Counted from the first letter of the stretch, positions 13,125 through 23,834 are shown. The stretch is DNA of 64,000 nucleotides from Artemisia argyi (GCA_030686995.1 CM060703.1:4310501-4374500); one strand, 5' to 3'. The notes: generated by a model from the sequence alone, not told the origin. Program-made: numbers and translations.

Positions 13125-14483
13125 TCAAGAGAATGTACCCGTTGTGCTATCGCGGACATGTTGGGTGATAGGATTTCCTAGGAAGTAAGCTCTGCCAAGT
13201 GCGGGTGGAATCTCATTGGCCTCATCTCGTGGCCCTTCAATTGCTGCTGCTAAGTTTGGACGGTTGCCTCCTTGGTTAAAATTCCTTTTCAACTTAGGAC
13301 AGTTGTTCCGAAAGTGATCCGGGCTGTTACACTCATAGCATGTCTTTTGGTTCACTGGTTCTCTACACTGGTTTGCATAATGACCAGACTGTCTGCAATT
13401 AGCACACATACGGCAGGGCACAGTCTTTTGGTGATGAAAGTTACATTTCGTACATTTAGGATGTTGGCCTAAATACTCTCTCTGACCCGAATTAGTCGCC
13501 GCAAAGGTCCTTGCCCTTTTGTTGTCAGTCTGCTTGTTCGACTCGCTTGTTCCCTTCCTTTTATCACTGTCCCTCAAGCTTCCATTTCTAACCATCTCAT
13601 CTGTCAGAGTCCCTGCTCTCAATATTGCACTCTGAATTGTAGAAGGCTCAGTTGTTTTCACAATCCCACGAATTTCTGGGACAAGGCCATATATGTACCT
13701 CTCGATCCTCTTGGATTCAGGGGTAACTAGGTGTGGAACTAGTCTGGCTAATTCATGGAATCGATCTGTATAGGCTGCATGACCAGCCCCTATCATAGAG
13801 AGATGATAGAGTTCATCCTCCAGCTTTTGCATCTCGTTGTCCGGGCAGTATTCCTCCTTCAGTAATGCCTTAAAATCATCCCATGTCATACCTACAGCTG
13901 CCGCTCTACCCCTAGCTTGAATCTGCGTATTCCACCATGTCAATGCCTTTCCTGATAGTAAGCACATGGAATACTTCACCATTTGATGTGCTGCACAGTT
14001 ACTAATGTCGATCACCGACTCCATCTTTTCAACCCATCGAGTATACACCAACGCGCCTCCTACACCATCGAAATCAATTGGCTTACATGACGTAAATTCC
14101 TTATACGTACATCCAGTCCTAATGATGTTGTTGCCATTACCATTCTGGCCTATACCATTGGTGTTGTTAATTCCGCTTTCGTGGTTTGCCAAGTTATTCA
14201 TATGATCGCCAACTTGAGTGACAATAGTGGGGAGAAAGTTTTCAAGTTGTCGAGCGATGATGGCTTTAAAATCAGTATTTCCACCGTCGTTATTATCATT
14301 GTTTTCAACTCCGTGACCACCTCCTCTACCTCCACGTCCACCAGTTCTTCCACCATCGTTACTTGGGTTACTAGTGTCATGAGCAGCTCCTCTACCTCCT
14401 CTACCTCCACGTCCACCAGTCCTTCCACCCCTTGGTGTTGCGCCTCCTCGACCAGAGCTACGAGTCACTCTCTTTGGTGCCAT
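13125..14483 (-). CDS. gag: Gag polyprotein, intact, element I
   Basis: 452 codons, uninterrupted, starting ATG at 14483 about 500 bp after the primer-binding site. It is the structural protein that forms the retrotransposon particle and packages element RNA. Residues 1-65 are Arg/Gly-rich (RGG-type repeats, mirrored in repetitive DNA at about 14320-14450) and probably bind RNA. About residues 120-290 hold the plant retrotrans_gag capsid domain, with landmarks SCKPIDFDG, TRWVEKME, ALTWWNTQ and EEYCP. Nucleocapsid part: a CTKCNFHH Cys/His segment, then two CX2CX4HX4C zinc knuckles (CANCRQSGHYANQC and CYECNSPDHFRNNC). The protein stops shortly after a GRAYFLG segment, where Ty3-type protease would normally begin. 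No pol follows. The intact frame in a pol-less element suggests selection or very recent insertion. Confidence 0.93.
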   Translation of the reverse strand: MAPKRVTRSSGRGGATPRGGRTGGRGGRGGRGAAHDTSNPSNDGGRTGGRGGRGGGHGVENNDNNDGGNTDFKAIIARQLENFLPTIVTQVGDHMNNLANHESGINNTNGIGQNGNGNNIIRTGCTYKEFTSCKPIDFDGVGGALVYTRWVEKMESVIDISNCAAHQMVKYSMCLLSGKALTWWNTQIQARGRAAAVGMTWDDFKALLKEEYCPDNEMQKLEDELYHLSMIGAGHAAYTDRFHELARLVPHLVTPESKRIERYIYGLVPEIRGIVKTTEPSTIQSAILRAGTLTDEMVRNGSLRDSDKRKGTSESNKQTDNKRARTFAATNSGQREYLGQHPKCTKCNFHHQKTVPCRMCANCRQSGHYANQCREPVNQKTCYECNSPDHFRNNCPKLKRNFNQGGNRPNLAAAIEGPRDEANEIPPALGRAYFLGNPITQHVRDSTTGTFS

Positions 14484-14990
14484 GATTTCCTGAGAGGAAG
14501 GACATTTAGTGAACGTCAGAGATGAGGGAAAACCGTTGATTATCCAAAGTCTTTACTTAGCATCCTCGTATATAATACCGTGCTACCAGTTGTTTCCTAA
14601 GTTGTGCCAACACTGATCTACATCTGCATAGTCATATGTCCACGTGTGTCGTGAAGCACTTATAATTATGTTGGCCACCACAATTATAAATGTTTCCTTT
14701 CACAAGTGTACATATCACCAGGCACACATATCTCAGTGGTAGACGTTGCTTAAATGGGCATCTAGGGAATGTCACGCTTAGTACAAAGGAACAAAGGATT
14801 CTCCCTTAAGTGTTAAAGTCACCGGGAAGTCTAGTTTCTAACGGTTTCTCCAAAGTATCTAATAGCGTAGGTCTAAAAATAAATTACCAGCAAGCGTATG
14901 TGTATGTAAAGTGCAAGGCGATAGGGAGGAGAGTCTACATGTATGTAGTTATAGTCTAGACTCTAAAACAACCTAGTTCTCTATAACCAA
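14484..14990. other. Untranslated leader of element I
   Basis: Region between the primer-binding site and the gag start codon. No gene. Expected to carry packaging signals, but none is recognisable. Confidence 0.6.
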
Positions 14991-15003
14991 GGCTCTGGTA
15001 CCA
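14991..15003 (-). promoter_or_regulatory. Primer-binding site, tRNA-iMet type (element I)
   Basis: The minus strand reads TGGTACCAGAGCC, one base off the tRNA-iMet complement. It is 3 bases from the LTR end. Confidence 0.88.
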
Positions 15004-15006
15004 ATC

Positions 15007-18000
15007 TGTAACACCCCCAAAATACCGCAGCGGAAGACTGTGTCATTGGGATGCTACTTCAGGGCACAAAGTACAAGATATAGAAAACAAACTCTAAATG
15101 AGACGTTTTTGAAAAGTTACCATTCGAATTGATAAAAGTCATAGTTTACAAAACAAAGATCCCAAAGTAGAATGATACATAAGTTTTTAAAGTGTATCGA
15201 ATGGTAAACGATAAAAGTGAAAGTCTCCAAAAGCATGCCCTAAGACTCTCAGCTCCATACACCTGCTATCGCCTTTCTAACCTGAGATAAACATGCTTAA
15301 AGTGTCAACACAAAGGTTGGTGAGTTCATAGAGTTTGTCTTAATACAGTTGAAAAGCCTATAAGGAATGTTCACCCAGCAAAGGCATCGTAAATCCACTC
15401 AGTTGCAAGTCCCGTCATAAGAGACTTGTAACCTGTGTGTTCACAACCCACTGCTACAATATAATATGATTAAGATATGTATAAGTTCATAACAACAGTT
15501 AAGCAATTAGTAGTGAGTCTACACTTCATCTCCGAAGACCTCACTTAAGTATGTTTGTCTCCATGGTTGTGCCCAGCAACTTAATCTGGGGCCATTGGAA
15601 ATATGTATGTATGTCTCCATGGTTGTGCCCAGAAACTTAATCTGGGGCCATTGGAAATATGTATGTATGTATCCATCACAGTTTAGTATAACACAGTTAA
15701 GTATAACACAATCACGTATGTATGACATCAAGTATAATGTAATCAAGTATAATGTTATCAAGTATAATGTTATGTGAATTTGTACAAGTAAGCAAGTAGT
15801 AGCATGTATCTCCCCCAAAGAGTTGATAAAACAAATAAAAGAGTAGGGGCTATGACTCACCTCGAAGTAATAGTACAATGCTACGGAATGATAAGGACAA
15901 CAATGATCGGTTAACTGCCGCAACCTAGTATGAATGATGAATGATCTCATTTAGATCACCAAATGATGTTATGAATGTCCATGCTCATGTTTCTATACCA
16001 CTCTAGTCTTTGGAAAAACACTTGTGTTATCAAAAATATATAATCCAAGAATTTGGAAAAATATTGCTATTAGAAAATATAATAAGCTAGTTGTAATATA
16101 TATATACTTATATATATATATATATCGTAAGTTTCCATGTTAGCGTTGAAATACTCGAGTTGTAATCCTTGAAATGATGAAAATATACTTGTAATAACTA
16201 ATACTACATTAGTTATAAATCTTGGTACTTAATATTATGTCTAGCTTATAAAAGTACTTCGTAGTTTTTGTGCCACTTTTATTAAAAGCTGTCAAATAAA
16301 AATGGTTTTAGCCGATATTCAAACGTGAATATCTTTGTCGTTACTTGTCCGTTTTACTTGTTCTTTATATCCACGGTTACGTCTTAGTATATAGTAATAT
16401 ATTTTGGAAAGTTCGGCTCCTCCGGGTTACGTCTAAAGTCTCTTTTTGTCCAATGAAAAACGTCCAACAGCAACTAATTTCCAGAAAAATACTTTTCGTC
16501 AACAATCTTGCAAAAATCATAACTTCTTCGTTATTAACTCTTTTTAATCCGTTCTTTCGCCTACGGATTCGTTTTTGAAAGTATTTTCTAAAAATTTTGC
16601 CAAAGTTCCCTGGGTGTTTACTGATTTTCCAGATTTTCACAAAATGGGACAGCATGTCTAAAATATGTTCCAAATCAAGTTTTCAAGGTTTATAACTAAT
16701 TTCTACCATCACCAAACCTCTTGTAATCATCACATAGCTAATCTAATCCTACCATACACCTTCTTAGGGTGCCATGGACTCCTAACCAAGTTATTATAGC
16801 AAGGGGATTCATAAATAAAAAGTTAGGGTTTGTATGTTTCATTTTTGACAAAATAAGTGGTGGTATAGCTAGTTGTACATGGTTTTTAGCATGGAAATCA
16901 TGAAATACAAGTAAATATAAGATGTTTCATGTAAAAATAAAGTGGATAACTTACTTGATAAAATGAGATGATTATATGATGATTATGCTTGATGTTCTTG
17001 TGTTTTTGTTGCTTGATTCTTGATTAGGCAAGTAAAAGGAACAAGTTTAGTGTTATAACTTATGAAAAATGATCACTTGATCTTGGTGATTAATTTGGGT
17101 CGTGGGGATGAAGAGAGGATGGAGAAGATGAGATAAATTTTGATCTTAGCTAAAAAGTGTAGTTTATGATTCATATAATTTGGTAAAGTTAGGTTTTATG
17201 TGTTTATTAGTTTAATACTAATGAGTTAATGCATATGGTTAAAAGGGGTGGTTTCATGGCCGGTTTTTGGTGTGAAAAGGAGTAGCCAAATAGGTTTTGA
17301 GTTACTAATTAGTCCTAGTGTAGCGTTAAGTGTTATTACGAGTTATTCGTTAAAATCGGGTACCGGGTTTAATAGCAATAAACGTTCACGAAGTTAACCG
17401 GGATGAAATAAAGTTATAATAATGTTAAAAACATATTAAAAATATGTTGGGTACATTTACTGAGTGATCGGGTGATTATTGTTTAGTTTCCACGAAAACC
17501 GTCGTTATATTCGTACGCGTACGTTATTAATAAAATAAATTTCCAAAATACTGGGTAACTGAATGTTATAAGTTGTATGATGTTAAAATGGATATAAAAA
17601 TATGTCGGGACCATTGTGGGAATATTTAGATATATTCGTCGTGTATAAACCGGGTGTTAACGTTTACTATAAATACTTATACGTAAAAACGTTAAATGTA
17701 TCAAATATATAAATTTGAAAATCCTGAGAGTGGTATAACATGAAAATGCTGTTATGATGATATGCAGACTATCTCCAGTCCGTATGCAGTGTACTTAACA
17801 CTAATGAAATGAATTCGCACCTAAATCAATCCGGTTACGCGAATTTGAATACCCGTAAACTAAATTTACGATGAAATGAGTAATGCAAGTGAATGATGAA
17901 AACTTTTCCGGAAATGAATAGTGTTTAGTGAATAGTAAATTTCCCAAATGTTTCTCAGAATATCCAAATGACCTCGAAAATGATGAATAGTAAAACGATG

Positions 18001-18081
18001 AATAGTGTTTTGATGAATAGTGATTTATGAATAGTGTTTTTCCAAAGTTCCCGAAATGACCTGAAATGATGAGTTGTGACA
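15007..18081 (-). repeat. 5' LTR of element I
   Basis: 3075 bp, almost identical to 9505-12589. The difference in length is one lost GACCTGAAAT unit. It contains the promoter for gag in the minus direction; no single TATA box is convincing. Confidence 0.92.
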
Positions 18082-18086
18082 TTGTT

Positions 18087-18488
18087 TCATTACTGTTTGT
18101 ATTTTATCAATACCAAATATTCCTGAAATCTAACAAAATAAAGGGTTTTCCATAAAACTCTATGAACTCACCAACCTTTGTGTTGACACTTTTAAGCATG
18201 TGTATCTCAGGTAATTTAACGGAGCAGGACAAGACACGGAGTGGGCATTTATTACTCTGATAAATTAAAATGGTGTAAAAATCAAATTTGTCATTTTTAC
18301 AAGCCTTTATATCTTTTAATAAGATTTTAAATCAATTGTGTTATCTTTTTATCAAAAATAGTATTTGAATGACAAATAACTTTCAAAACGCTTCTTTTAA
18401 GCCGTTTTATGAGATTAAAACTTCGATCCTCCCAGTAACACCCAAATTACTTTTCCGCTGCGACAAACTTAAATTTGGGGGTGTTACA
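18087..18488 (+). repeat. 3' LTR of element O, second part
   Basis: Continuation of the LTR interrupted at 9504; matches 3626-4023. Ends GGGGGTGTTACA at 18488, directly against the truncated LTR of element A. Confidence 0.88.
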
Positions 18489-18652
18489 GTTTTGATCCTA
18501 ACGACACTATTCCTCGAGAGAACGATCAATCCCCCGGTACTTGCCACTACACTATACTACATCGATCAGGTACACTGCCTGGTGGGGATTGCAAGCTTCT
18601 CAAGATCCCTTGAGATGTAAAACCTTTTGCAAGGTTGCAAAACCACGCATCA
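18489..18652 (+). repeat. Truncated 5' LTR (R/U5 end) of element A
   Basis: Matches 32642-32805 in the 3' LTR. It includes the tRNA-Asp-complementary stretch (18538-18565) and the hairpin TCTCAAGATCCCTTGAGA (18598-18615). The promoter part of the LTR is lost. Confidence 0.85.
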
Positions 18653-18658
18653 AGTTTT

Positions 18659-18676
18659 TGGTGCCACTGCCGGGGA
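18659..18676 (+). promoter_or_regulatory. Primer-binding site, tRNA-Asp type (element A)
   Basis: TGGTGCCACTGCCGGGGA follows the LTR by 6 bases. The complement of plant tRNA-Asp 3' end is TGGCGCCGTTGCCGGGGA, so there are three mismatches. tRNA-Asp priming is characteristic of Athila-type elements. Confidence 0.78.
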
Positions 18677-18821
18677 ATAGTTATTGTTTAGGTTGAAATT
18701 TCGTTTCATTAGGTCTACTGCTAGATTCCTTTCTAGTGAGATTTTTATTTTATTTTTATAGGTTTTCTTTAGTCTATCTTTTTCTTCATTCCTTTGTTTG
18801 TAACCATTGCCATCCACCATC

Positions 18822-20275
18822 ATGGAAAGTGGTAATCTCTTTGATCCTATCAACCCACCACAACAAAACTACCCTCAAAACCCACCACAACCAAACCAAC
18901 CTCCAAGACCCTGCACTTTAGGAGAGTACTCCCGTCCTAGCCACCAAGGCTATGATAACACCATTGAGCTCACTCAAGGAGCCAATGTATCTCCCTTGCG
19001 ATCCGACACCATCCAGTTGGTGCAAAGCGGATGTGCATTCCATGGACTTCGTTCCAAAGATCCTAATCAACATCTCAAGGATTTCCTCGAAATCATAGAT
19101 TCCATAGATCTTGATGTTGAAACTCGAGAGACGACCCGATTGCGTCTCTTCCAATTCTCTCTACGTGACCAAGCTAGTCAATGGCTTGAGCGTTTACCTA
19201 CGGGATCCATCACCTCTTGGGATGATCTTACCACTCATTTCCTTGCTCAATTTTTCCCACCGGGGAGAACCACCAAGCTAAGAAATGACATCTTGATGTT
19301 CCAACAACGTCAAGGTGAAACTCTCTATGAAGCATGGACTCGTTTCAAGGACTTTCTCCAAAAAGTCCCTCATCATGGCATAGATCTTTGGCTCCAAGTC
19401 AAAATTTTCTATGACCAAATCAATCTCTCCATGAGGAAAGCAAGCTACGTGATCGAAGTCTGGAAGAATCATGGGAACTCATAGAAGGTCTTGCTCTCTA
19501 TGACAACGAAAGTTGGAATGATCCCCGTGATTTGAACAAAACGGTCAAGGCAATATCCTTGCCTTCGAATAATTCAAGCACTCCCGACCATAGGATCATG
19601 GAACTTGAGGACCAAGTCAAGTTTCTCATGAAATCCTACGAAGCTCCTAAACCTTCAAGCCAAGTGAACAAAATCACTTCTTCATGCGAATTATGTAGTG
19701 GTCCTCATGACACTCTTGATTGCATGGAACTCCCCGAACAAGCTTTTGGGGATTACGCATCCTCGCGTACCGATGGAGCGGGAGACAAGTGGTACACTTT
19801 CAAACCCAAGCCAAACCCTTACGGTGATTCATATAACCCCTCTTGGAAAAATCACCCGAACTTTAGGTGGAAACAAAACCAAAACGCACCCCAAAACAAT
19901 TCTTTCACTCCACCTAATCGTTACCAATCAAATGGTCCACCCCCTAACCGTACTTTCAAGAACAATCCTTCCAACAACTATGGTAGTACCAATAATTTTG
20001 AAGGATTGATGTCTAAATTTATGGCATCTCAAGAAGCTCGTTTAGCAAAGTTTGAAGCCGATTTCAAATAAAAACAAAGTGAGATGACCAATAAGATTGA
20101 CACATTGTTGAAAGTTCTCAATGACCGAGAAATGGGAGCACTCCCAAGTAACACGGTCAAGAATCCGAAACTAAACGTTAATGCTATATCATCTGTTTCG
20201 TCTCCTACTTCTTGTCCACAATACTATTCAGTCAATGTTGTGAGCACGTGTTTCAAGCAAACCCAAATTTTTTAA
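18822..20275 (+). pseudogene. gag: Athila-like gag of element A, frameshifted
   Basis: The start ATG at 18822 (MESGNLF) is chosen by match to the intact gag of element B. The first frame runs to 19484 and covers the capsid region, with landmarks LVQSGCAFHGLRS, FSLRDQASQWLERLP, FLAQFFPPGRTTKLR and FQQRQGETLYEAWTRFKD. Around 19436 about 30 nt present in B are missing and the frame changes; the match continues in the frame of 19532-20071. That frame has a compact Cys/His motif CELCSGPHDTLDC (CX2CX3HX4C, near 19687) and Asn/Pro-rich linkers. A TAA then cuts the frame and a short tail reads to 20275. Not functional as one protein. Same promoter and orientation as the protease-like ORF downstream. 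Confidence 0.85.
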
Positions 20276-20455
20276 AAGGACCAATTGAATAAAACACCCA
20301 ACATCAAACAGGTTAATAGCATAGTTGAAACACCTCCTTCATAAGACCTTGGCGATGAATTCAAGGAACTTCACCTTGAGCACCCCGTCATTGATGTCTT
20401 AGCCCGTGCTCCCTGCTACAATGCCCTTTTAGAGAAATATGAAGAGAAACTTAAG

Positions 20456-21367
20456 TTGGGTAAGAATGGGACCGCCTTAGTTCAAAACAAGCTGCCTAAA
20501 AAATTACATGATCCGGGCATATTCATTTTACCCTGTAAGATCAGAAATTCTGAGGCTTTTGACACATTAGCCGATCTTGTTTCAAGCCTAAATTTGCTTC
20601 CATTATCTCTGTACACCACTCTTAAGCCGGGAAAATTAGATGAAACAGAGGTAATCATAGGGCTTGCGGATGGAAGTGTAGTGTATCCGGTTGGGGTAGT
20701 GAAGGATGTGTTAGTGCATATAGGAAGGTTGACAATGCTAGCCGATTTCCACGTCCTTGATATGGTTAGTGACACTACATGCCCTTTATTAATAGGAATA
20801 GGATTTTCAGCTACCGCAAGTGCGATGATTGATTGTAAGGAATCTAGAATAGCGGTAGGAGAAGGAGAAACTTGGTCGGTCTATGATGTTAAGAAACATG
20901 CCTATGATACTAATGAGGAACCAACGCCTCATTGGGTAGATTTGAATAGGAGACCATCTAGATATGAACCTTGGGTTAATAGAGACTTCATTGGACCTCA
21001 ACGCCCATTTTATTTAGAGAAGGAATTTATAAACAAAACATATTCGGTGGAGCAACTCATAGCTAGGGATGAAGAACTAAACCCCTTTGAGGATCCCTTA
21101 GTCTTTAGGAAAATGATTGAATTCCTAGGAGTGATGCCTATCAACTTAGGAATTAACAAATGGAAAAGGGAAGGTGATAAATGTAAATGGAATTGGGACA
21201 AGCCACCTAAGGAAGGTGACGGATCATGGCACATGAAGATGACTCTCTATGATCCGGATGGAGAAAAATTTGAGAAGTCATACCGAACTAAGAGAATCGA
21301 TTGGAAATTAAAACCTAAGTTTGATCCCAAAGATGTCCTCGATGAGGAACTCACTCATATAGGATAA
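20456..21367 (+). CDS. Protease-like C-terminal part of an Athila-like Gag-PR protein (element A)
   Basis: 303 codons open; the true protein was probably longer at its N-terminus and continuous with gag. Residues about 15-150 have the layout of a plant retropepsin: an FILPCKI strand, the catalytic turn, NLLPLSLY, a GLADGSVVYPVG flap-like segment, a VLVHIGRL segment, and CPLLIGIGF near the C-end of the fold. The catalytic turn reads ADLVSS, so the Asp is present but the usual Gly after it is Val. Activity is doubtful. The last 150 residues are a conserved-looking tail of unknown role (LNPFEDPLVFRKM, WNWDKPPKEGDGSWH) that ends just before the hairpin at 21418. No RT follows, so this is the complete coding end of the element. 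Confidence 0.7.
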   Translation: MGKNGTALVQNKLPKKLHDPGIFILPCKIRNSEAFDTLADLVSSLNLLPLSLYTTLKPGKLDETEVIIGLADGSVVYPVGVVKDVLVHIGRLTMLADFHVLDMVSDTTCPLLIGIGFSATASAMIDCKESRIAVGEGETWSVYDVKKHAYDTNEEPTPHWVDLNRRPSRYEPWVNRDFIGPQRPFYLEKEFINKTYSVEQLIARDEELNPFEDPLVFRKMIEFLGVMPINLGINKWKREGDKCKWNWDKPPKEGDGSWHMKMTLYDPDGEKFEKSYRTKRIDWKLKPKFDPKDVLDEELTHIG

Positions 21368-21417
21368 CTCGTGACCTTGAGTCTAGCTACAAGACTCGTT
21401 AATAAAGAAAAGCGCTT

Positions 21418-21435
21418 CTTGGGAGGCAACCCAAG
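21418..21435 (+). other. Conserved stem-loop after the ORF (element A)
   Basis: CTTGGGAGGCAACCCAAG: 6-bp stem, loop AGGCAA, preceded by AAGCGCTT. The equivalents are 28218-28235 (minus, element B) and 37296-37313 (element C), always just past the stop codon. Confidence 0.7.
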
Positions 21436-23819
21436 CTTTATTTGTTTGTTTGTTTGATTTTATTTGTTTCCGTATGCATGTTTTATTTTTATTGTTTGTG
21501 GCTCAAGTTTCAAAGTAAATTGTGAAAATGCTTTACCTTGTTGTTTAACTTCGTCTTAACTTCATAAAAAGGTATTTCGCAAAAGATAAGTGTAAGGGAA
21601 ATCAAAATTTGTTTCTAAGAAAGAGCTTGAACATGAATCACAACGATATTAAACAAGCATGCATATTAGTATTTGTTTGAGTCAAATGCTTGTATCGAGT
21701 CATAATGATGTTTTGCAGGATTTCCAGGAATTAAGGCGTGAGTTTTTCTAGAAATTCTCCAGAAACTTAACATAAGATTTCTATCAGAGCACTCTGACGG
21801 CGCCAGGATTATCACCTGACGGCGTCAGGTGTAAATTCTTAAAAATTTTGCAAGTTTTGTTTTTCTATCGGAGTCTTAAAGTTTTTGTTAATTCTTTATT
21901 TTTATGAACTCCAGGAAATCTGCAAATATTCATTCCACAAGCATTATATCCTTTTAATTCCTAGAAAGCAACACTAAGATATATATGCTATTTTTTCTAG
22001 GATTTTATTATATATAGATTGCTGCCGATTTTACGCGAGGTTTGCCATGATTGTTTTCTCAGGTTTAACAGGTTATATTGGATAAGAAGATGATTTATAT
22101 TTCTAGAGGGAAGCTTTCAACGTTCATTTTCTTGGAGGAGGATCTAACCATGTTATCACATTATCCACACCGAACGAATCATGGGAGTATTTGTTTCATT
22201 ATTTTACCTTCATTACTTTTACATCCTTTTTATTGAACATTGGGGACAATGTTCAGCCTAAGTGTAAGGGAAGGGTAAATGATGATACCTTAGAGAATGC
22301 AATTGCACTTGAGTTTGTTTGTTCAATAGTAGGTGTGTAATAAAACTAAGAGAAATACTTGTTAGGGCAATTTTAGCGCCAAATTTAAATTTTTTTACAA
22401 TATTTTGGAGTGAAGCTTTAATCTTAATGAGTGTCTCATGGATAGGAGTTGTATGACTAGCACGAAAAACCGTACAACTCAAAAATTTCCACCCCAAATA
22501 TGTGAGGTTCGCCTTTAGATCTTTAGGAAAAAGCATTTATTGTTGGTGCTTATGAGTGTACCGGTAGTACTTAGATCCTAGAACTTGCGTTAGTGATGCA
22601 TCCCGAGACCGCTAGTGAGACTGCATTCGTGTAGTTAGGATTTACTACATGATAAGAGACATTAGGATAACCCTTGTGTTAAACCCGTATCATAATTACT
22701 TGACCAATGAAGTCATAATTACTTGACTAGTAAAGTCAATTAATTTTTCCCACACCTTTGCGTTGTACTCATTTTTAGTACACGATACCCCTAGTACACC
22801 CTCCTAGCCTATCTTTTTCGTTTCTAACTTTAAGCATCTTACTTAAAGGAAGAATTTGTTAACAATCCACCCCAAATGTACACCCAAATCGCCTTAGCCT
22901 TCCTTGTATGCACTCATCTTTAGTGCATTATTGTTATATGTTTAAACCCTTAGTTAATTGTCTAATTGATTACATGGTTGCTAAGTCGAGTCATATCTTG
23001 TACATATTGTTTTGGGACGATTGGGACTCATGGGTAAAGTACTATTGTTATGGAGTATTGGGGAAAATGTCAATTATTACCCCCACATGTGCGCTAATAT
23101 TTAAAAAGTACTCCAAGTGTTTTGATTATCTTAATTCGAGTCATTAGAATAGTTGATTGTAAAGTATGTAAAAGTTTAAGTGTAAGGGGAATGCAAATCC
23201 CCTATGATGTATTATTTTGGATGGTAGGGCAATAGTGTATGAAAAAAAAATCAAAAAAATCAAGAAAAAGAAAAAGAGAAAAAAAAAACATACGGACTAC
23301 CATCCCGTTTCCCTTTGTGTTTATTTTATGTTTTGTTAGTTTATGATTAGCTTAAGTCGAGTCGAGTCTTGGCTTAGCAACGCCACATTGTACATGTAAT
23401 TGACAAAGATGATTAACTCGCCACCAGTAAAGATTGCCTTTATCCAACAAAACCGTGTTTATCATATCCCTACACCTCACGTTATAACCTTTTTTAAAGA
23501 CCTCTTTGATAGTTTATCATAGGTGCTTACGCCAAGTGGTGGAGGTTTGATCATTTCCCAAGCCTATGGTAATCTATTTGCTATGACAGGTAGTGAGAGA
23601 TATTTTCCATTTTCATATTGTGATATAAACTTTTATTACACCCGAGAGATGTGAGTATCTAAATACTATTTGTGAGGTGCTAGTGTATAATTTCCGTGCT
23701 TGTTTTGGTTGAATTGGAACGATTATTTATTGTAATTACTTTTATATTAGTGTTAAATGACCCCTAGTTTGTACTTTGATTAGAATAAAAGCGCATTTGC
23801 TTGAGCACAAGCAAATCTC
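21436..23819 (+). other. Long noncoding 3' region of element A
   Basis: No coding region. It holds TGACGGCGTCA-type palindromes near 21797-21830 and three upstream copies of the polypurine-tract motif AAGTGTAAGGG (21588-21598, 22260-22270, 23178-23188). It also holds an A-rich-loop hairpin (23219-23305). The same order and spacing occur in elements B and C. Confidence 0.75.
23219..23305 (+). other. Hairpin with A-rich loop (element A)
   Basis: Arms GGATGGTAG (23219-23227) and CTACCATCC (23297-23305), plus inner arms GTATG and CATAC, enclose about 47 nt of nearly pure A/G sequence. Counterparts are at 26339-26463 (element B) and 39100-39197 (element C). Confidence 0.72.
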
Positions 23820-23834
23820 AAGTGTAAGGGTATT
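23820..23834 (+). promoter_or_regulatory. Polypurine tract of element A
   Basis: AAGTGTAAGGGTATT lies immediately before the 3' LTR start (TGATGAG). Same sequence and position as in B and C. Confidence 0.75.

Larger units (their letters stand above)
9505..18081 (-). mobile_element. Element I: young gag-only LTR retrotransposon (minus strand)
   Basis: Two LTRs of 3085 and 3075 bp (9505-12589, 15007-18081) flank 2417 bp of interior. Perfect 5-bp target-site duplications TTGTT lie at 9500-9504 and 18082-18086. Orientation is minus: the primer-binding site is next to the right LTR and the polypurine tract next to the left one. The only gene is a full-length gag. Protease, RT, RNase H and integrase are absent, so this fits the TR-GAG class of nonautonomous elements. 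By eye I saw about seven substitutions plus one 10-bp copy-number change between the LTRs, so the insertion is recent. Confidence 0.93.
1387..18488 (+). mobile_element. Element O: old nonautonomous LTR retrotransposon, iMet-primed
   Basis: Two long direct repeats (1387-4023, and 7496-9504 plus 18087-18488) bound an internal region at 4024-7495. Both begin TGTAAAAATACTCACG and end GGGGGTGTTACA, giving TGTAA/TTACA termini. A primer-binding site for tRNA-iMet follows the first repeat, so the element reads on the plus strand. The interior holds only decayed gag pieces and no reverse transcriptase, RNase H or integrase, so it needed help in trans. The 3' LTR is split by element I. Flanking 5-mers (TAACA left, GTTTT right) do not match, so there is no target-site duplication. 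The right flank is directly the truncated LTR of element A. Confidence 0.85.

Noticed and set aside
14181..14525. Ser/Thr-rich 114-codon frame on the plus strand
   Set aside because: Antisense shadow of the RGG-repeat part of gag in element I.
20482..20775. Minus-strand 97-codon frame opposite the protease-like ORF
   Set aside because: Antisense shadow; no recognisable motif and it runs against the element's orientation.
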